Shown in pieces: positions 26,348 to 35,752 of a DNA stretch of 64,000 nucleotides. The position numbers and the translations under genes are program-made. Each line of letters begins with the position of its first letter. Positions within the stretch are counted from its first letter, which is position 1. This DNA is from an uncultured Caulobacterales bacterium (lineage in GTDB: Bacteria; Pseudomonadota; Alphaproteobacteria; Caulobacterales; Caulobacteraceae): the NCBI GenBank assembly GCA_903840435.1, contig CAIMFV010000046.1, positions 1 through 64,000 on the forward strand. Reading direction: 5' to 3'. Below the pieces are notes generated by a model. That model was not told the origin of the DNA, did no database searches, and saw only the letters and a list, made by a program, of their open reading frames with translations.

Positions 26348-28285
26348 ATGCGAGTAGGTTTATTTCTGAGTACAAGTCTCTTGGCCATGATCGCGCCAGC
26401 TTTGGCGCAGGCGGAGGGAACCGAGCTTGATCCCGTCGTCGTGGTCGCCGACAGAACACCACAACCCCTCTCGAAGGTCGCCGTCACGGTCACGGTGCTC
26501 GATCAAGAGACGATCAAAGCCAGTCAAGCCATCGACCTTTCAGATCTTTTGCAAACCACACCTGGCATCGCGCTCAGTCGCGCTGGGGGGCCAGGCCAAC
26601 CCACATCGCTCTTTATTCGTGGCGCAGACTCCGCCCAAACCTTGGTTTTGATCGATGGGGTGCCGATCAATGACCCAAGCCAACCCTCGGCCGGTTTTGA
26701 TTTCGCCAACCTTCTGACCAGCGACATCAGTCGCGTCGAAATCCTTCGCGGCGCCCATTCCACCCTGTGGGGCAGCCAAGCCATTGGCGGGGTGGTCGAT
26801 ATCATCACCACGCCCCCATCCAAAGCGCCACAGGTCGATCTGACCGCCGAGGTTGGCGCGCGGGAGACCCGTAACCTCGTCGCAGGGGCAAGCGGGACAT
26901 CGGGCCCTTTCAGCCTTCGCCTTGCGGGCGGTTACTACACCACAGCCGGCATTCCTGCCTTTGATGAACGTCTGGGGGGCGTCGGCGCGGATGGGACGCG
27001 GGACACGAGCTTCAGCGGCCGTGCAACCTATCAACTCTCGCCCACCGCTTCTTTGGAACTGCGCGGCTATTATGTCGACGCCTGGGTCGCCTTCGATGGC
27101 TATGACACGCCGACAGGCCAATTTGGCAATGACCACGAATTTGCGAAGACGCAGCAATATATCGTCTATTCAGGTTTGAATCTTGAAAACCTTGATGGAA
27201 GGCTGAAAAGCCAGCTTTCGATACAGTATGCCGACACGGATCATCGGCTGTTCGATCCGGGCCCGGGGCGCGTAAACCTCAATACCATCGAGACCTATTA
27301 TGGCCTTGGCTCGACGACGCGGCTTGAATATCATGGCGATCTCAAATTATCGCCGGAGAGCCAGCTCGTCTTTGGCGCCTCACATGAAAGGTCCAACATT
27401 GTCACCGACAGCCCCGCCGAAGAAAGCGCACCTGCGCCTCTTCGTGCGCACATGTCCTTGGACAGCGCCTATGGCCAAGCTGAACGGACGTTCTTCCATG
27501 CCCTGACGCTGACGGGCGGGGTGCGCTATGATCACTCAGATAGTTATGGCGGGCATGTCACGGGTGAGACGGCGGCGGTGCTTTCGCTCAATGACGGCGC
27601 CACGCGCATCCGCACCAGCTTTGGCCAAGGCTTTAAAGTTCCCGCGCTCTACCAACAATTCAGCCCCTATGGCCCCCTCGCCTACCAGCAACCGGCGTTG
27701 AAACCAGAACAATCCAACAGCTGGGAATTTGGCGTTGAGCAACATTTTTGGTCAAACCGGGGCATGGTGTCGGCCACCTATTTTGGCCGCGCAACCCGTG
27801 ACCTGATTCAATTCTATTATGGCAATCCGCAAGCGCCCTACGGCCTCTATGATAATGTCGGACGGGCCTCGGCAGAAGGTCTGGAACTGCAAGGCCAGCT
27901 AAAACCGCTGGCAGGACTTACCCTGACCGCCAACTACACGTTCGACCGGGCGCGGGACGACACCAACCATGTTGCTCTGGCGCGTCGCCCCAAAAGTGTC
28001 GGGAATTTCGAAGCGAGCTATGTCTGGCCAACAAAGTTCACCACAACGCTCGCCGCTCGCCTCTCCGGGTCCGCGCCGGACCAGGGTTATGACAGCAATT
28101 TCAACCCCATCGCTATAACCTTGAAGGCCTACACCGTCGTCGACCTTCGCGCCTCCTATCCCATAGGATCCCGCCTGGAGGTCTTTGGGCGGATTGAGAA
28201 CCTGTTCAATCAGCACTACGAAACCGCCTATCTCTACGGCTCGCCCGGTTATGGCGCCTTCGCCGGACTGCGCGCCCGCTTTTAA
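26348..28285 (+). CDS. btuB: TonB-dependent outer-membrane cobalamin receptor (BtuB-like)
   Basis: 645 residues from ATG 26348 (GGGGAG seven bases ahead; longer in-frame starts run back into the leader). Signal peptide (LFLSTSLLAMIAPALAQAEG) and TonB-box-like ELDPVVVVADRT, then the plug domain (QTTPGIALSRAGGPGQPTSLFIRGADSAQTLVLIDGVPIND, VEILRGAHSTLWGSQAIGGVVDI) and a beta barrel ending in Phe. Imports cobalamin across the outer membrane using TonB energy. First gene after the B12 riboswitch. Confidence 0.95.
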   Translation: MRVGLFLSTSLLAMIAPALAQAEGTELDPVVVVADRTPQPLSKVAVTVTVLDQETIKASQAIDLSDLLQTTPGIALSRAGGPGQPTSLFIRGADSAQTLVLIDGVPINDPSQPSAGFDFANLLTSDISRVEILRGAHSTLWGSQAIGGVVDIITTPPSKAPQVDLTAEVGARETRNLVAGASGTSGPFSLRLAGGYYTTAGIPAFDERLGGVGADGTRDTSFSGRATYQLSPTASLELRGYYVDAWVAFDGYDTPTGQFGNDHEFAKTQQYIVYSGLNLENLDGRLKSQLSIQYADTDHRLFDPGPGRVNLNTIETYYGLGSTTRLEYHGDLKLSPESQLVFGASHERSNIVTDSPAEESAPAPLRAHMSLDSAYGQAERTFFHALTLTGGVRYDHSDSYGGHVTGETAAVLSLNDGATRIRTSFGQGFKVPALYQQFSPYGPLAYQQPALKPEQSNSWEFGVEQHFWSNRGMVSATYFGRATRDLIQFYYGNPQAPYGLYDNVGRASAEGLELQGQLKPLAGLTLTANYTFDRARDDTNHVALARRPKSVGNFEASYVWPTKFTTTLAARLSGSAPDQGYDSNFNPIAITLKAYTVVDLRASYPIGSRLEVFGRIENLFNQHYETAYLYGSPGYGAFAGLRARF

Positions 28286-28323
28286 CCCAAAACCGCTGCC
28301 GCCCCTTCACCCGTGAGCGTCCC

Positions 28324-28941
28324 ATGACCGAAAATGCCGCAGACGACCTAAACGCCGCCCACAATGAGGCCATGCGAAAGCTCAAGGCCGAGCGCGAAGC
28401 CTTGATGGAAACCAAGACGGAGGAGAAGGGGCTGTTGCTGGTTCATACCGGCGACGGAAAGGGCAAGTCGTCGGCCGCCTTTGGCATGGTGGCGCGGGCC
28501 CTGGGCTGGGGAATGAAGGTCGGCATTGTGCAATTCGTCAAAGGCAACTGGCAAACCGGCGAAAAACTCTTCTTCTCCAAGTTCAAAGACGAAGTGCGCT
28601 TTGAGGTCATGGGAGACGGCTTCACCTGGGATACGCAAAACCGGGCCCGTGACGTTGCCTCAGCTGAACGCGCCTGGGCGATGGCGAAAGAAATGATCAT
28701 GGATCCGACCTACACCTTCGTGCTGCTCGACGAGATCAATATTGCCTTGCGCTATGATTATCTCGACATTGCAGATGTGGTGACGTTCCTGAAAAGCCGT
28801 CCGAACGACAAGCATGTTTGCCTGACCGGTCGCAACGCCAAGCCGGAATTGATCGAGATTGCCGATCTGGTCACCGAAATGACGCTGATCAAGCATCCCT
28901 TCGACCAGGGTGTCATCGCCCAACGCGGCGTGGACTTCTAG
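28324..28941 (+). CDS. cobO: Cob(I)yrinic acid a,c-diamide adenosyltransferase
   Basis: 205 residues, the usual CobO/BtuR length. P-loop HTGDGKGKSS (residues 41-50), then GMVARALGWGMKVGIVQFVKGNW and VLLDEINIALRYDYLD, all diagnostic of the BtuR/CobA/CobO family. It attaches the 5'-deoxyadenosyl ligand to cobalt using ATP, turning imported corrinoids into the active coenzyme. It sits between btuB and btuF and shares one base with the btuF start, so the operon combines uptake with activation. Confidence 0.97.
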   Translation: MTENAADDLNAAHNEAMRKLKAEREALMETKTEEKGLLLVHTGDGKGKSSAAFGMVARALGWGMKVGIVQFVKGNWQTGEKLFFSKFKDEVRFEVMGDGFTWDTQNRARDVASAERAWAMAKEMIMDPTYTFVLLDEINIALRYDYLDIADVVTFLKSRPNDKHVCLTGRNAKPELIEIADLVTEMTLIKHPFDQGVIAQRGVDF

Positions 28942-29786
28942 TGCGCCTGTCGCGGCGCGCAACGGTGGCGGGCGCAAGTGCGAGCCTTCTTTTTGGCGGC
29001 GCCGCCGCTGCGCCCGAGCGTGTGGTGTCGTTGAACCCGTGCCTGGATTCCATCCTGGTTCGGGTGGCGCAGCGGTCGCAAATCGCCGCGCTCAGCCATT
29101 TCGCCCGCGACCCCAATGCCTCGAACGTCGCTGAGGAAGCCAAGTCCCTTCCCTTTACCTATGAGAGCGCCGAAGAGATTGTCGGACTTCGGCCGACGCT
29201 TGTCTTAACAAGCCTGCATACCTCGCTCGCCACCCATCACATGTTGGAGCGCTTGGGTGTGCGGGTCGAGCTCTTCAACGTGCCCGATCGCGTTGAGGCG
29301 AGCCTTGACGATATTCGCCGGATCGCGAGTTTGCTCGGGCGTCAGGCACAAGGTGAGCACTTAATTGGCCAAATCAACCAAGCGCTGACATTGGCTGCGC
29401 CACCCGCCGGGGAAGTGCTGATCCCGGCCTTGATCTTTCAGCCAAACGGCTTTGCAGCCGGCGAGGACACCTTGCCCGATGAGATGTTGAAGCGCTGCGG
29501 CTTCCAAAATGTCGCGTCGCGCTATGGGGTGCGAAAATGGGGAAATGTTGGGCTGGAAGCCTTGCTCGCCAACCCGCCCGCCATCCTCTTGTCGGGACGG
29601 TCAAGCGCAACCGGCGGCACCTGGGCTGAGCGGCTGTTACGCCATCCGGCGCTGCTGGCCTTGAAGGGGCGCATGAAGGTGGCCGATTTTCCGGAACGCT
29701 TATTGTATTGCGGTGGCCCTACCTTGATGGAAACAGCCGACACCTTGGCCCGCGCCCGCCGCGCCTTTCATGCGGGGCGCCTATGA
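28941..29786 (+). CDS. btuF: Cobalamin ABC transporter, periplasmic binding protein
   Basis: 281 residues from the GTG at 28941, which overlaps the last base of the cobO stop. A short basic-hydrophobic signal (RRATVAGASASLLFGGAAAA) carries a twin Arg. The mature part starts PERVVSLNPCLDSILVRVA, the usual opening of class III (BtuF/FhuD) binding proteins, with the two lobes joined by a long helix. By position in a riboswitch-controlled btu operon it should bind cobalamin in the periplasm. Confidence 0.88.
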   Translation: MRLSRRATVAGASASLLFGGAAAAPERVVSLNPCLDSILVRVAQRSQIAALSHFARDPNASNVAEEAKSLPFTYESAEEIVGLRPTLVLTSLHTSLATHHMLERLGVRVELFNVPDRVEASLDDIRRIASLLGRQAQGEHLIGQINQALTLAAPPAGEVLIPALIFQPNGFAAGEDTLPDEMLKRCGFQNVASRYGVRKWGNVGLEALLANPPAILLSGRSSATGGTWAERLLRHPALLALKGRMKVADFPERLLYCGGPTLMETADTLARARRAFHAGRL

Positions 29787-30766
29787 CACCCCGCCCTCGC
29801 CTAACCACTTTTACCCTCGCTGGGGCGGTCATCCTTCTTTTTGGGCTGTCGCTAACGGTTGGCAAGGCACAGGTGCCTTGGAGCGCCTGGCTTGATCCGG
29901 CAGGCGATCCCCGTTGGCAAATTATCTTTGCCTTGCGACTGCCGCGCACCTTGCTTGGCATCTTGGTCGGCGCCGCCTTGGGATTGAGCGGAGCGGCGAT
30001 GCAGGGCTATGCACGCAATCCGCTGGCTGACCCCGGAATCTTAGGGGTCTCGGCCTCAGCCGCATTTGGCGCGGTCATGACGCTGTTTTTTGGTCTCAGC
30101 CGAATAGCGCCCTGGTTTTTAGAAGTAGCGGCCATTGCGGGCGCGGGCTTAGGCGGCGTGATGATGGTGGTCTTAGCCGGACGCGGCGCCAGCGCCACCT
30201 CATTTCTGCTCGCTGGGCTTGTGGTCAATATGCTCGCCTCAGCGGGCGTAACCCTGATGCTCAGCCTCAGCCCCAATCCTTGGAGCGCCGAAGAGATCAT
30301 CAATTGGCTGATGGGCTCGCTCGCCGACCATAGCCTGACCGATGCCGCCATTGCCGCGCCCTTGATCTTGGCGGGCTCAGCCTTGCTGCTGACACTCGGC
30401 ACAGCCCTCAACGCGCTGACACTTGGCGAAACCGGCGCTGCTGGGCTCGGCATCAGTCTTTCCTCGGTTCGGCTGCGCCTGGCCTTGGGGCTAGGACTGG
30501 CTAGCGGAGCGGCGGTAGCCGCGGTCGGGGTTGTCGGCTTTGTTGGGCTGATGGCCCCCCATATCTTGCGCGCCTGTGTTGGACCAAAGCCCTCAAGCCT
30601 GCTCTGGCCCTCGGCGCTCGGTGGCGCGGTGGTGATTTTGGCGGCGGACATTTTGGTGCGCCTAACGCCTGCGGCGTCTGAACTGCGTTTGGGCGTCGCC
30701 ACCGCCATGGTCGGCGGCCCGTTCTTTTTTGCCCTGCTCCTTGCCAATCGGCGGCAATTTGCATGA
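29783..30766 (+). CDS. btuC: Cobalamin ABC transporter permease
   Basis: 327 residues from ATG 29783, overlapping the btuF stop as ATGA. FecCD-family permease with about ten membrane helices and the typical RLPRTLLGILVGAALGLSGAAMQGYARNPLADPGILGVSASAAFG block near the N-terminus and VGFVGLMAPHILR, the coupling-helix region, toward the C-terminus. Forms the inner-membrane channel with the ATPase encoded next. Confidence 0.95.
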   Translation: MTPRPRLTTFTLAGAVILLFGLSLTVGKAQVPWSAWLDPAGDPRWQIIFALRLPRTLLGILVGAALGLSGAAMQGYARNPLADPGILGVSASAAFGAVMTLFFGLSRIAPWFLEVAAIAGAGLGGVMMVVLAGRGASATSFLLAGLVVNMLASAGVTLMLSLSPNPWSAEEIINWLMGSLADHSLTDAAIAAPLILAGSALLLTLGTALNALTLGETGAAGLGISLSSVRLRLALGLGLASGAAVAAVGVVGFVGLMAPHILRACVGPKPSSLLWPSALGGAVVILAADILVRLTPAASELRLGVATAMVGGPFFFALLLANRRQFA

Positions 30767-31557
30767 CTAGAATTATCGCTAAGCATGTCTCGGTGACGCT
30801 GGGGCAAAGTCCCATTCTGAGCGATATTTCGCTCAGCCTCGATCCCGGCGTGTTTACCGTCATCCTGGGCGCCAATGGGGCGGGCAAGTCGACCCTCCTG
30901 TCAGCCTTGTGCGGACTTACGCCGCTCAGCACCGGCGAGGTGCGGCTGGAAGACACCGACCTTGCCAAACAGCCCCCAAGATGGCGTGCGCAAAGGCTTG
31001 GGTTTTTGCCACAACAGCAAGAGGTCGCCTGGGCAATTGATGTGCAAACACTGGTGGGCCTTGGGCGAACGCCCTTTCTCGGGGCGCGCGGCTTGAGCCT
31101 TGCCGATCAGGACCATGTCTCCCGCGCCATGGCCGCCACTTGCGTCGAACATCTGGCCAAGCGCGAGGTTGGCACCTTGTCTGGCGGGGAGCGAGGTCGG
31201 GCCATGGTAGCGCGGGTCCTGGCGGGCGAACCCCTCTGGGTATTGGCCGATGAGCCCTTGACCGGGCTTGATCCGCGTCACCAGCTCGACATGCTCGATT
31301 TGCTCGCCGCGATTGCCAAGACAGAAGGGCGCGGTGTGGTGGCGACGCTGCACGATCTCGGTCTGGCGGCGCGGGTTGCCGAACGCATCATCGTGCTCCG
31401 TCAAGGTCAAGTCCTGGCTGATGGCCCTCCTGAGCACGCCCTGTCGGCAGAGAATTTGCGCCTCGCCTATGGCGTGGAGACAGCCGCCTATGACGGCCGT
31501 TCGGGTCCGATCATCGAAGTCTTGGGACGGTGCACGCAAGCGCCGCCTCACGGCTGA
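30763..31557 (+). CDS. btuD: Cobalamin ABC transporter ATPase
   Basis: 264 residues, overlapping btuC by four bases. Walker A GANGAGKSTL (residues 36-45), Q-loop LPQQQEVAW, signature LSGGERGRA, Walker B WVLADEPLTGLD and the switch His in ATLHDLGLAARVAERI. It powers transport through BtuC. The order btuF-btuC-btuD with overlapping ends indicates one mRNA. The Walker B region uses LADEP in place of the more common LLDEP. Confidence 0.96.
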   Translation: MTRIIAKHVSVTLGQSPILSDISLSLDPGVFTVILGANGAGKSTLLSALCGLTPLSTGEVRLEDTDLAKQPPRWRAQRLGFLPQQQEVAWAIDVQTLVGLGRTPFLGARGLSLADQDHVSRAMAATCVEHLAKREVGTLSGGERGRAMVARVLAGEPLWVLADEPLTGLDPRHQLDMLDLLAAIAKTEGRGVVATLHDLGLAARVAERIIVLRQGQVLADGPPEHALSAENLRLAYGVETAAYDGRSGPIIEVLGRCTQAPPHG

Positions 31558-31639
31558 ACTATTGGACGGCTGGGATTTATCGTCATATCTTTCGGTCGTT
31601 TGCCGCACTCGCGGACCCTCCCTTCAAGGCCCGCACCCG

Positions 31640-32545
31640 ATGCCAGACCCAAGCCTTACCCGTCGTGATGTTGTCGCAGGACTTGGTCTTAGCGCCCTTG
31701 GGATCGGATCAGGGGCAAGTGCGCATGCCCCGGGCGCGGAGGCGGAAGTCGGCTGGATGGCGGCATCCCTGTCAGAGGCGGGCGGCGGGCTGAAGCTGAT
31801 CGGTTCGGAAAATCCTGATCTTCGCCTGCCCATGTGCTCGAGTTTCAAATGGCTGTTGGCCGCGCACATCCTGGCGCGCTGTGAGGCTGGCGAAGACCAA
31901 CTCACGCGGCGCTTAATCTATAGCCGCGCCGATCTCCTGCCCAATTCGCCGATCACGGAGCAGGCGTTGGCTCAGCCCGGCGCCGCTCAGGCTGACATGA
32001 GCTTGGCAGACCTTTGCCGCGCCGCGATCACGGTCAGCGACAATGCAGCGGCGGACCTGCTGCTGCAAATCCAAGGCGGTCCAGCAGGGCTGACGGCGTT
32101 TTTGCGCCGGATTGGCGATCCCGTCACCCGGCTTGATCGGATCGAGCCCGATCTGAACCATGTCCCCCGTGGCGACCCCCGCGACACCACCACGGCCCGC
32201 GCCATGGTGGGGACGCTGAATAGCCTGCTGTTTGGCGTAGGGCTTAAGCCTTCGTCCCGCGCCAAGTTGATGGAATGGATGCGTGCGACCGAAACCGGCG
32301 CCACACGCCTCAAGGCTGGGCTTCCTCCCGGATGGCGGATCGCCCACAAGACCGGGACCATGCCCTCTGACTACGCCAAATCCCCGCCAGAACGCGGGGC
32401 GTCGGGGGATGTGGGCGTGCTTTTCCCGCCGAAGGGTGCGCCAATATTGATCGCCGCCTATGAGGCGGGATCACCGCGTCCTCAGAGCCAGATTGACGCC
32501 TGGTTTGCCCACCTCGCCGCTCGGGTCAGTCGGGGTCAGGGATGA
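31640..32545 (+). CDS. Class A beta-lactamase
   Basis: 301 residues from ATG 31640, with a twin-arginine-type signal (TRRDVVAGLGLSALGIGSGASA). All class A motifs are present: the nucleophile Ser67 in CSSFK (Lys70), SDN at 133-135, the general base Glu169 in EPDLN, and KTG at 237-239. The GGPAGLTAFLRRIGDPVTRLDRIEPDLN block is typical of the family. A Cys precedes the nucleophile, as in several carbapenemases, but the partner position after KTG-T is Met rather than Cys, so their disulfide is absent. It hydrolyses beta-lactams in the periplasm. It lies 82 bases after btuD and 70 before the acylase gene. Confidence 0.95.
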   Translation: MPDPSLTRRDVVAGLGLSALGIGSGASAHAPGAEAEVGWMAASLSEAGGGLKLIGSENPDLRLPMCSSFKWLLAAHILARCEAGEDQLTRRLIYSRADLLPNSPITEQALAQPGAAQADMSLADLCRAAITVSDNAAADLLLQIQGGPAGLTAFLRRIGDPVTRLDRIEPDLNHVPRGDPRDTTTARAMVGTLNSLLFGVGLKPSSRAKLMEWMRATETGATRLKAGLPPGWRIAHKTGTMPSDYAKSPPERGASGDVGVLFPPKGAPILIAAYEAGSPRPQSQIDAWFAHLAARVSRGQG

Positions 32546-32615
32546 CGCCCACGCTTGGCTGCGGCGACAACCTCCCCTAGGCTGTCATCTGGCGGTGTGT
32601 GAAGGAGTAAGACCC

Positions 32616-35063
32616 ATGGCGATCCTCAGATGTATGGTGCGGGGAGCTTGCGCCGCGCTCTTGCCCTTCTCCTTCGTCCTCGCGCTTTCGGGCGTCGCCA
32701 CGGCGGCCCATGCCCAAGCCGCAGCGCTTTCGAGCGCCGTCGTCACCGAGCGGCGCGACCTCGCCGGCCTTGACCGGCCGGGTCAAATCATTGTGGACGC
32801 GTGGGGCATCCCGCACATTTACGGGGCGACAACCCATGATGCCTTTTTCCTGCAGGGCTATAATGCGGCGCGGGATCGGCTCTGGCAGATCGACTTGTGG
32901 CGCAAGCGCGGCCTTGGTCGGCTATCGGCAAGTTTCGGGGCCCAATTTGTCGAGAAGGATCGGGCAGCGCGGCTCTTTCTCTATCGCGGCGATATGGCCG
33001 CGGAATGGGCGACATATCCAAAAGACGCTAAGGCGTGGTTCGAAGCCTTTACGGCGGGGATAAATGCCTATGTGGCCGAGACCAAGGCCGGTCGCGCCCC
33101 CCTGCCGGTTGAGTTCAAGCTGACGGGATCAAGCCCCGAGCTTTGGACGGCGGATGATATTGTCCGCATCCGTAGCCACGCCCTGGTCGGCAATTTAACG
33201 GCAGAGGTGCTGCGGGCCCGTGGCGCATGCCTTGGCGCCATCCACGAAGACACGCTCCGCCACATGATCGAGCCCGCCCACGCCACGGCGCCGCCAAAGG
33301 GCCTTGAGCCGTGCGCCGTGCCGGATGACGTTTTGACCACCTATTTCTTGGCGACCAGCGGGGTAGGTTTCAACGGCAAGACAGTGACGGCCGAACTGAA
33401 GCCGCTGCAACACCTGGCCGAGCGTGAGGACGCGACCGAGCGAGAAGGATCGAACAACTGGGTTGTCGATGCCGCGCACTCTGCCACAGGCCGTCCCATC
33501 CTTGCCAATGACCCGCACCGCGAACATGCCGTGCCCTCGCTCCGCTATGTGGTCGATGTTGCGTCACCGGACCTGCATGTCATTGGCGCGGGCGAGCCGT
33601 CGCTGCCGGGCGTAAGTTTTGGCCATAATGACACTGTGGCTTGGGGCCTGACCATCTTCGAAGTCGATCAGCAGGACCTCTATGTTTATGATCTCTCACC
33701 TCACCATCCGAACGCCTATCGCACCTTAAAGGGCGACCAAGCCTTTGACCTTGTGCATGAAACCTTGGAGGTTAAGGGTGAGGCGCCGCGCGACATTGTG
33801 CTGAAATTCACCCGCCATGGACCTGTGATCGCCGAGGATACGAAAGCGGGCAAGGCCTATGCAGTGCGCTCAATCTGGAGCTTGCCCGGCGGCGCGGGTT
33901 ACGTCCAGTCGTCCTGGCTGTTCCGCGCCAACCAATATGCCGACTTTGAGCTCGCCCATGCCCACTGGGGCGGCCCGCCGCTTAATCTCGTCTATGCCGA
34001 CACCCATGGCGATATCGGTTGGCTCCCCTCCGCCTTTGCTCCCGTCCGCCCCAATTGGGATGGCTTATGGCCGGTGCCGGGCGATGGACGTTATGAGTGG
34101 GCGGGCCTGACGGCAGCTGGACTATTTCCCAGCCTGAAGAACCCCGCCAAGGGTTGGATTGCTACGGCCAATGAAATGAACCTGCCCAAGGATTACCCGG
34201 CCGAAACGCGCAAGCTTGGATTTGAATGGGTCGACCGGTCGCGCATCGACGAAATCGAAGCTCGCCTGAGCGCCAAGCCAAAACTCGGGCTTGCCGACAT
34301 GATGGCCATTCAAACCGATACCACCAGTCCCTTGGCCCGGCGTACGACCGCTCTGCTGGCCGGCTTGAGCGGCGAGGATAAAGAGCAAAATTCTGCGCTG
34401 GCGCTATTGAAGGATTGGGACGGTTCGGAACGGGCCGACAGCGCCCAGGCAGCACTTTATGAAGTTTGGATGAGCCGTCACCTCAAACCGGCCGTCATCG
34501 ATGCCCTTGTGCCGCAGGCCGCGCGGGCAAGCTTCGCCACCGCCCAAGCCGCTGCCATCACCGACTGGCTGACCCGCTTACCCCCCGAGTTCGGCGCCGA
34601 TCCCCAGGCCAAGCGGGCGCAGATCCTGAAAACCTCGCTGGGTGAGGCCTGGCGTGAAACGGTGCGACGACTTGGCCCTGACCCCAGCCTCTGGCGCTGG
34701 GGGGATCTGCACTTTGCCCAATGGACGCCCGCCGCCGCCGCCTTGGCCGCACCGAGTTTCCGCAGCCAGATGAGCATTGGTCCCTTGCAGGTCGGCGGCT
34801 CAAGCTCAACGCCGATGGCGACAAGCCCAGGTCGCGACTTCAACACCTTGGCGGGTGCCTCGGTACGCATGGTGCTAGATGTCGGCGCTTGGGACAATTC
34901 GCGAATAATCAATAGCCCCGGCCAGTCGGGCGATCCCGCAAGCCCCCACTATCGCGACCTCTTCCCGCTCTGGGCGGCAGGCGCCTATGTGCCCTTGCTC
35001 TATTCGCGCGAGGCGGTTGAGCGGGCGGCGGAAAAGATCATCACCTTTACGCCAGCAAGGTAG
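32616..35063 (+). CDS. Penicillin acylase-family Ntn hydrolase (exported)
   Basis: 815 residues from ATG 32616 (GAAGGAG ahead), with signal peptide ending near AAHAQA. The alpha part carries VDAWGIPHIYGATTHDAFFLQGYNAARDRLWQIDLWRKRGLGRLS. Autocleavage should occur before Ser279 in REGSNNWVV, leaving the beta chain with an N-terminal Ser nucleophile. The HGPVI, GYVQSSWLF and DIGW regions are also conserved. Family members deacylate beta-lactams, acyl-homoserine lactones or other amides; the substrate is not resolvable from the sequence. It follows the beta-lactamase gene on the same strand. Confidence 0.92.
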   Translation: MAILRCMVRGACAALLPFSFVLALSGVATAAHAQAAALSSAVVTERRDLAGLDRPGQIIVDAWGIPHIYGATTHDAFFLQGYNAARDRLWQIDLWRKRGLGRLSASFGAQFVEKDRAARLFLYRGDMAAEWATYPKDAKAWFEAFTAGINAYVAETKAGRAPLPVEFKLTGSSPELWTADDIVRIRSHALVGNLTAEVLRARGACLGAIHEDTLRHMIEPAHATAPPKGLEPCAVPDDVLTTYFLATSGVGFNGKTVTAELKPLQHLAEREDATEREGSNNWVVDAAHSATGRPILANDPHREHAVPSLRYVVDVASPDLHVIGAGEPSLPGVSFGHNDTVAWGLTIFEVDQQDLYVYDLSPHHPNAYRTLKGDQAFDLVHETLEVKGEAPRDIVLKFTRHGPVIAEDTKAGKAYAVRSIWSLPGGAGYVQSSWLFRANQYADFELAHAHWGGPPLNLVYADTHGDIGWLPSAFAPVRPNWDGLWPVPGDGRYEWAGLTAAGLFPSLKNPAKGWIATANEMNLPKDYPAETRKLGFEWVDRSRIDEIEARLSAKPKLGLADMMAIQTDTTSPLARRTTALLAGLSGEDKEQNSALALLKDWDGSERADSAQAALYEVWMSRHLKPAVIDALVPQAARASFATAQAAAITDWLTRLPPEFGADPQAKRAQILKTSLGEAWRETVRRLGPDPSLWRWGDLHFAQWTPAAAALAAPSFRSQMSIGPLQVGGSSSTPMATSPGRDFNTLAGASVRMVLDVGAWDNSRIINSPGQSGDPASPHYRDLFPLWAAGAYVPLLYSREAVERAAEKIITFTPAR

Positions 35064-35367
35064 AAGACCCCAGGGGAGGCGCCGGTCGCCAAGCGATGTT
35101 ACGAGCGAGGTCGGGCGCTGCGCCCAACATAAGAAGCTGGAGCTCCGCCACGCGACAGGCGTCATCCGCCGTGGATGGGCCGTCCTTAAGCCAGGGGCCA
35201 AACTTCGCGCTGTCGCGTGGCAGGGCGCCAATGGAGCGGGATAAAACATCGGTCCTCAGAGGCGTGATGCGCGCGCCGCGATAACTGCGACAATATGCGC
35301 ACTTAAGTTGAGCCGAGGTCCTGGGTATTAAGCTCCTGCAAGTCAGCGCTTTTATTTGGGTGACCTC
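35064..35367. other. Interval after the acylase gene
   Basis: About 300 bases without a convincing gene. The minus strand keeps an open frame from about 35290 down to 35047 that looks protein-like (for example ITPLRTDVLSRSIGALPRDS) but has no start codon in its good part, so it may be a decayed gene end. I see no tRNA, terminator or riboswitch. Confidence 0.4.
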
Positions 35368-35691
35368 ATGTCCTTTCACTCCACTCAACTGCACCGCAAC
35401 CAAAAGACTTTTGGCCTCGCCGCCCGCGAGAGCGAGTTCAGCCGGACACTTCGGAGCCTCTATGGGGCCCAAACCGTCGCCCAGGCCTTCAGTGATTTTG
35501 TCGATCCCACCGATGCAGATTTTCGCATCCATTGGGAAACCTTGAAGCGCTTATTGGGTGATCGCAGCACCGCCAAGATCGGCGACCTGACTTCGGAAGA
35601 GCTTTGGTTGGCGGGCCTGACCATGGCGCGCTGCACCCGCTCCACCACGAGGACCTTTCGGAACCCGATGCAGGTGCCCGCCCGCGCCTAA
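35368..35691 (+). CDS. Small hypothetical protein
   Basis: 107 residues from ATG 35368 (GGTGA about five bases ahead; a TTG at 35356 is in frame). Soluble, mixed charge, with a helical centre (SRTLRSLYGAQTVAQAFSDFV) and no cysteine cluster or membrane segment. No family is recognised. It is 61 bases ahead of the gmhA-like gene on the same strand and may mark the beginning of the glycan locus. Confidence 0.5.
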   Translation: MSFHSTQLHRNQKTFGLAARESEFSRTLRSLYGAQTVAQAFSDFVDPTDADFRIHWETLKRLLGDRSTAKIGDLTSEELWLAGLTMARCTRSTTRTFRNPMQVPARA

Positions 35692-35752
35692 GCGCTTACC
35701 CACCCCATGTCCTTGCTTGCCGCGCGGGAGAAAAGCGGCTTAGCCTAGGGAT

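Noticed and set aside
31832-31850. Carbapenemase-type active site in the beta-lactamase
   Set aside because: The Cys before the nucleophile is present but the second Cys after the KTG motif is Met, so the carbapenemase disulfide is absent and spectrum cannot be claimed.
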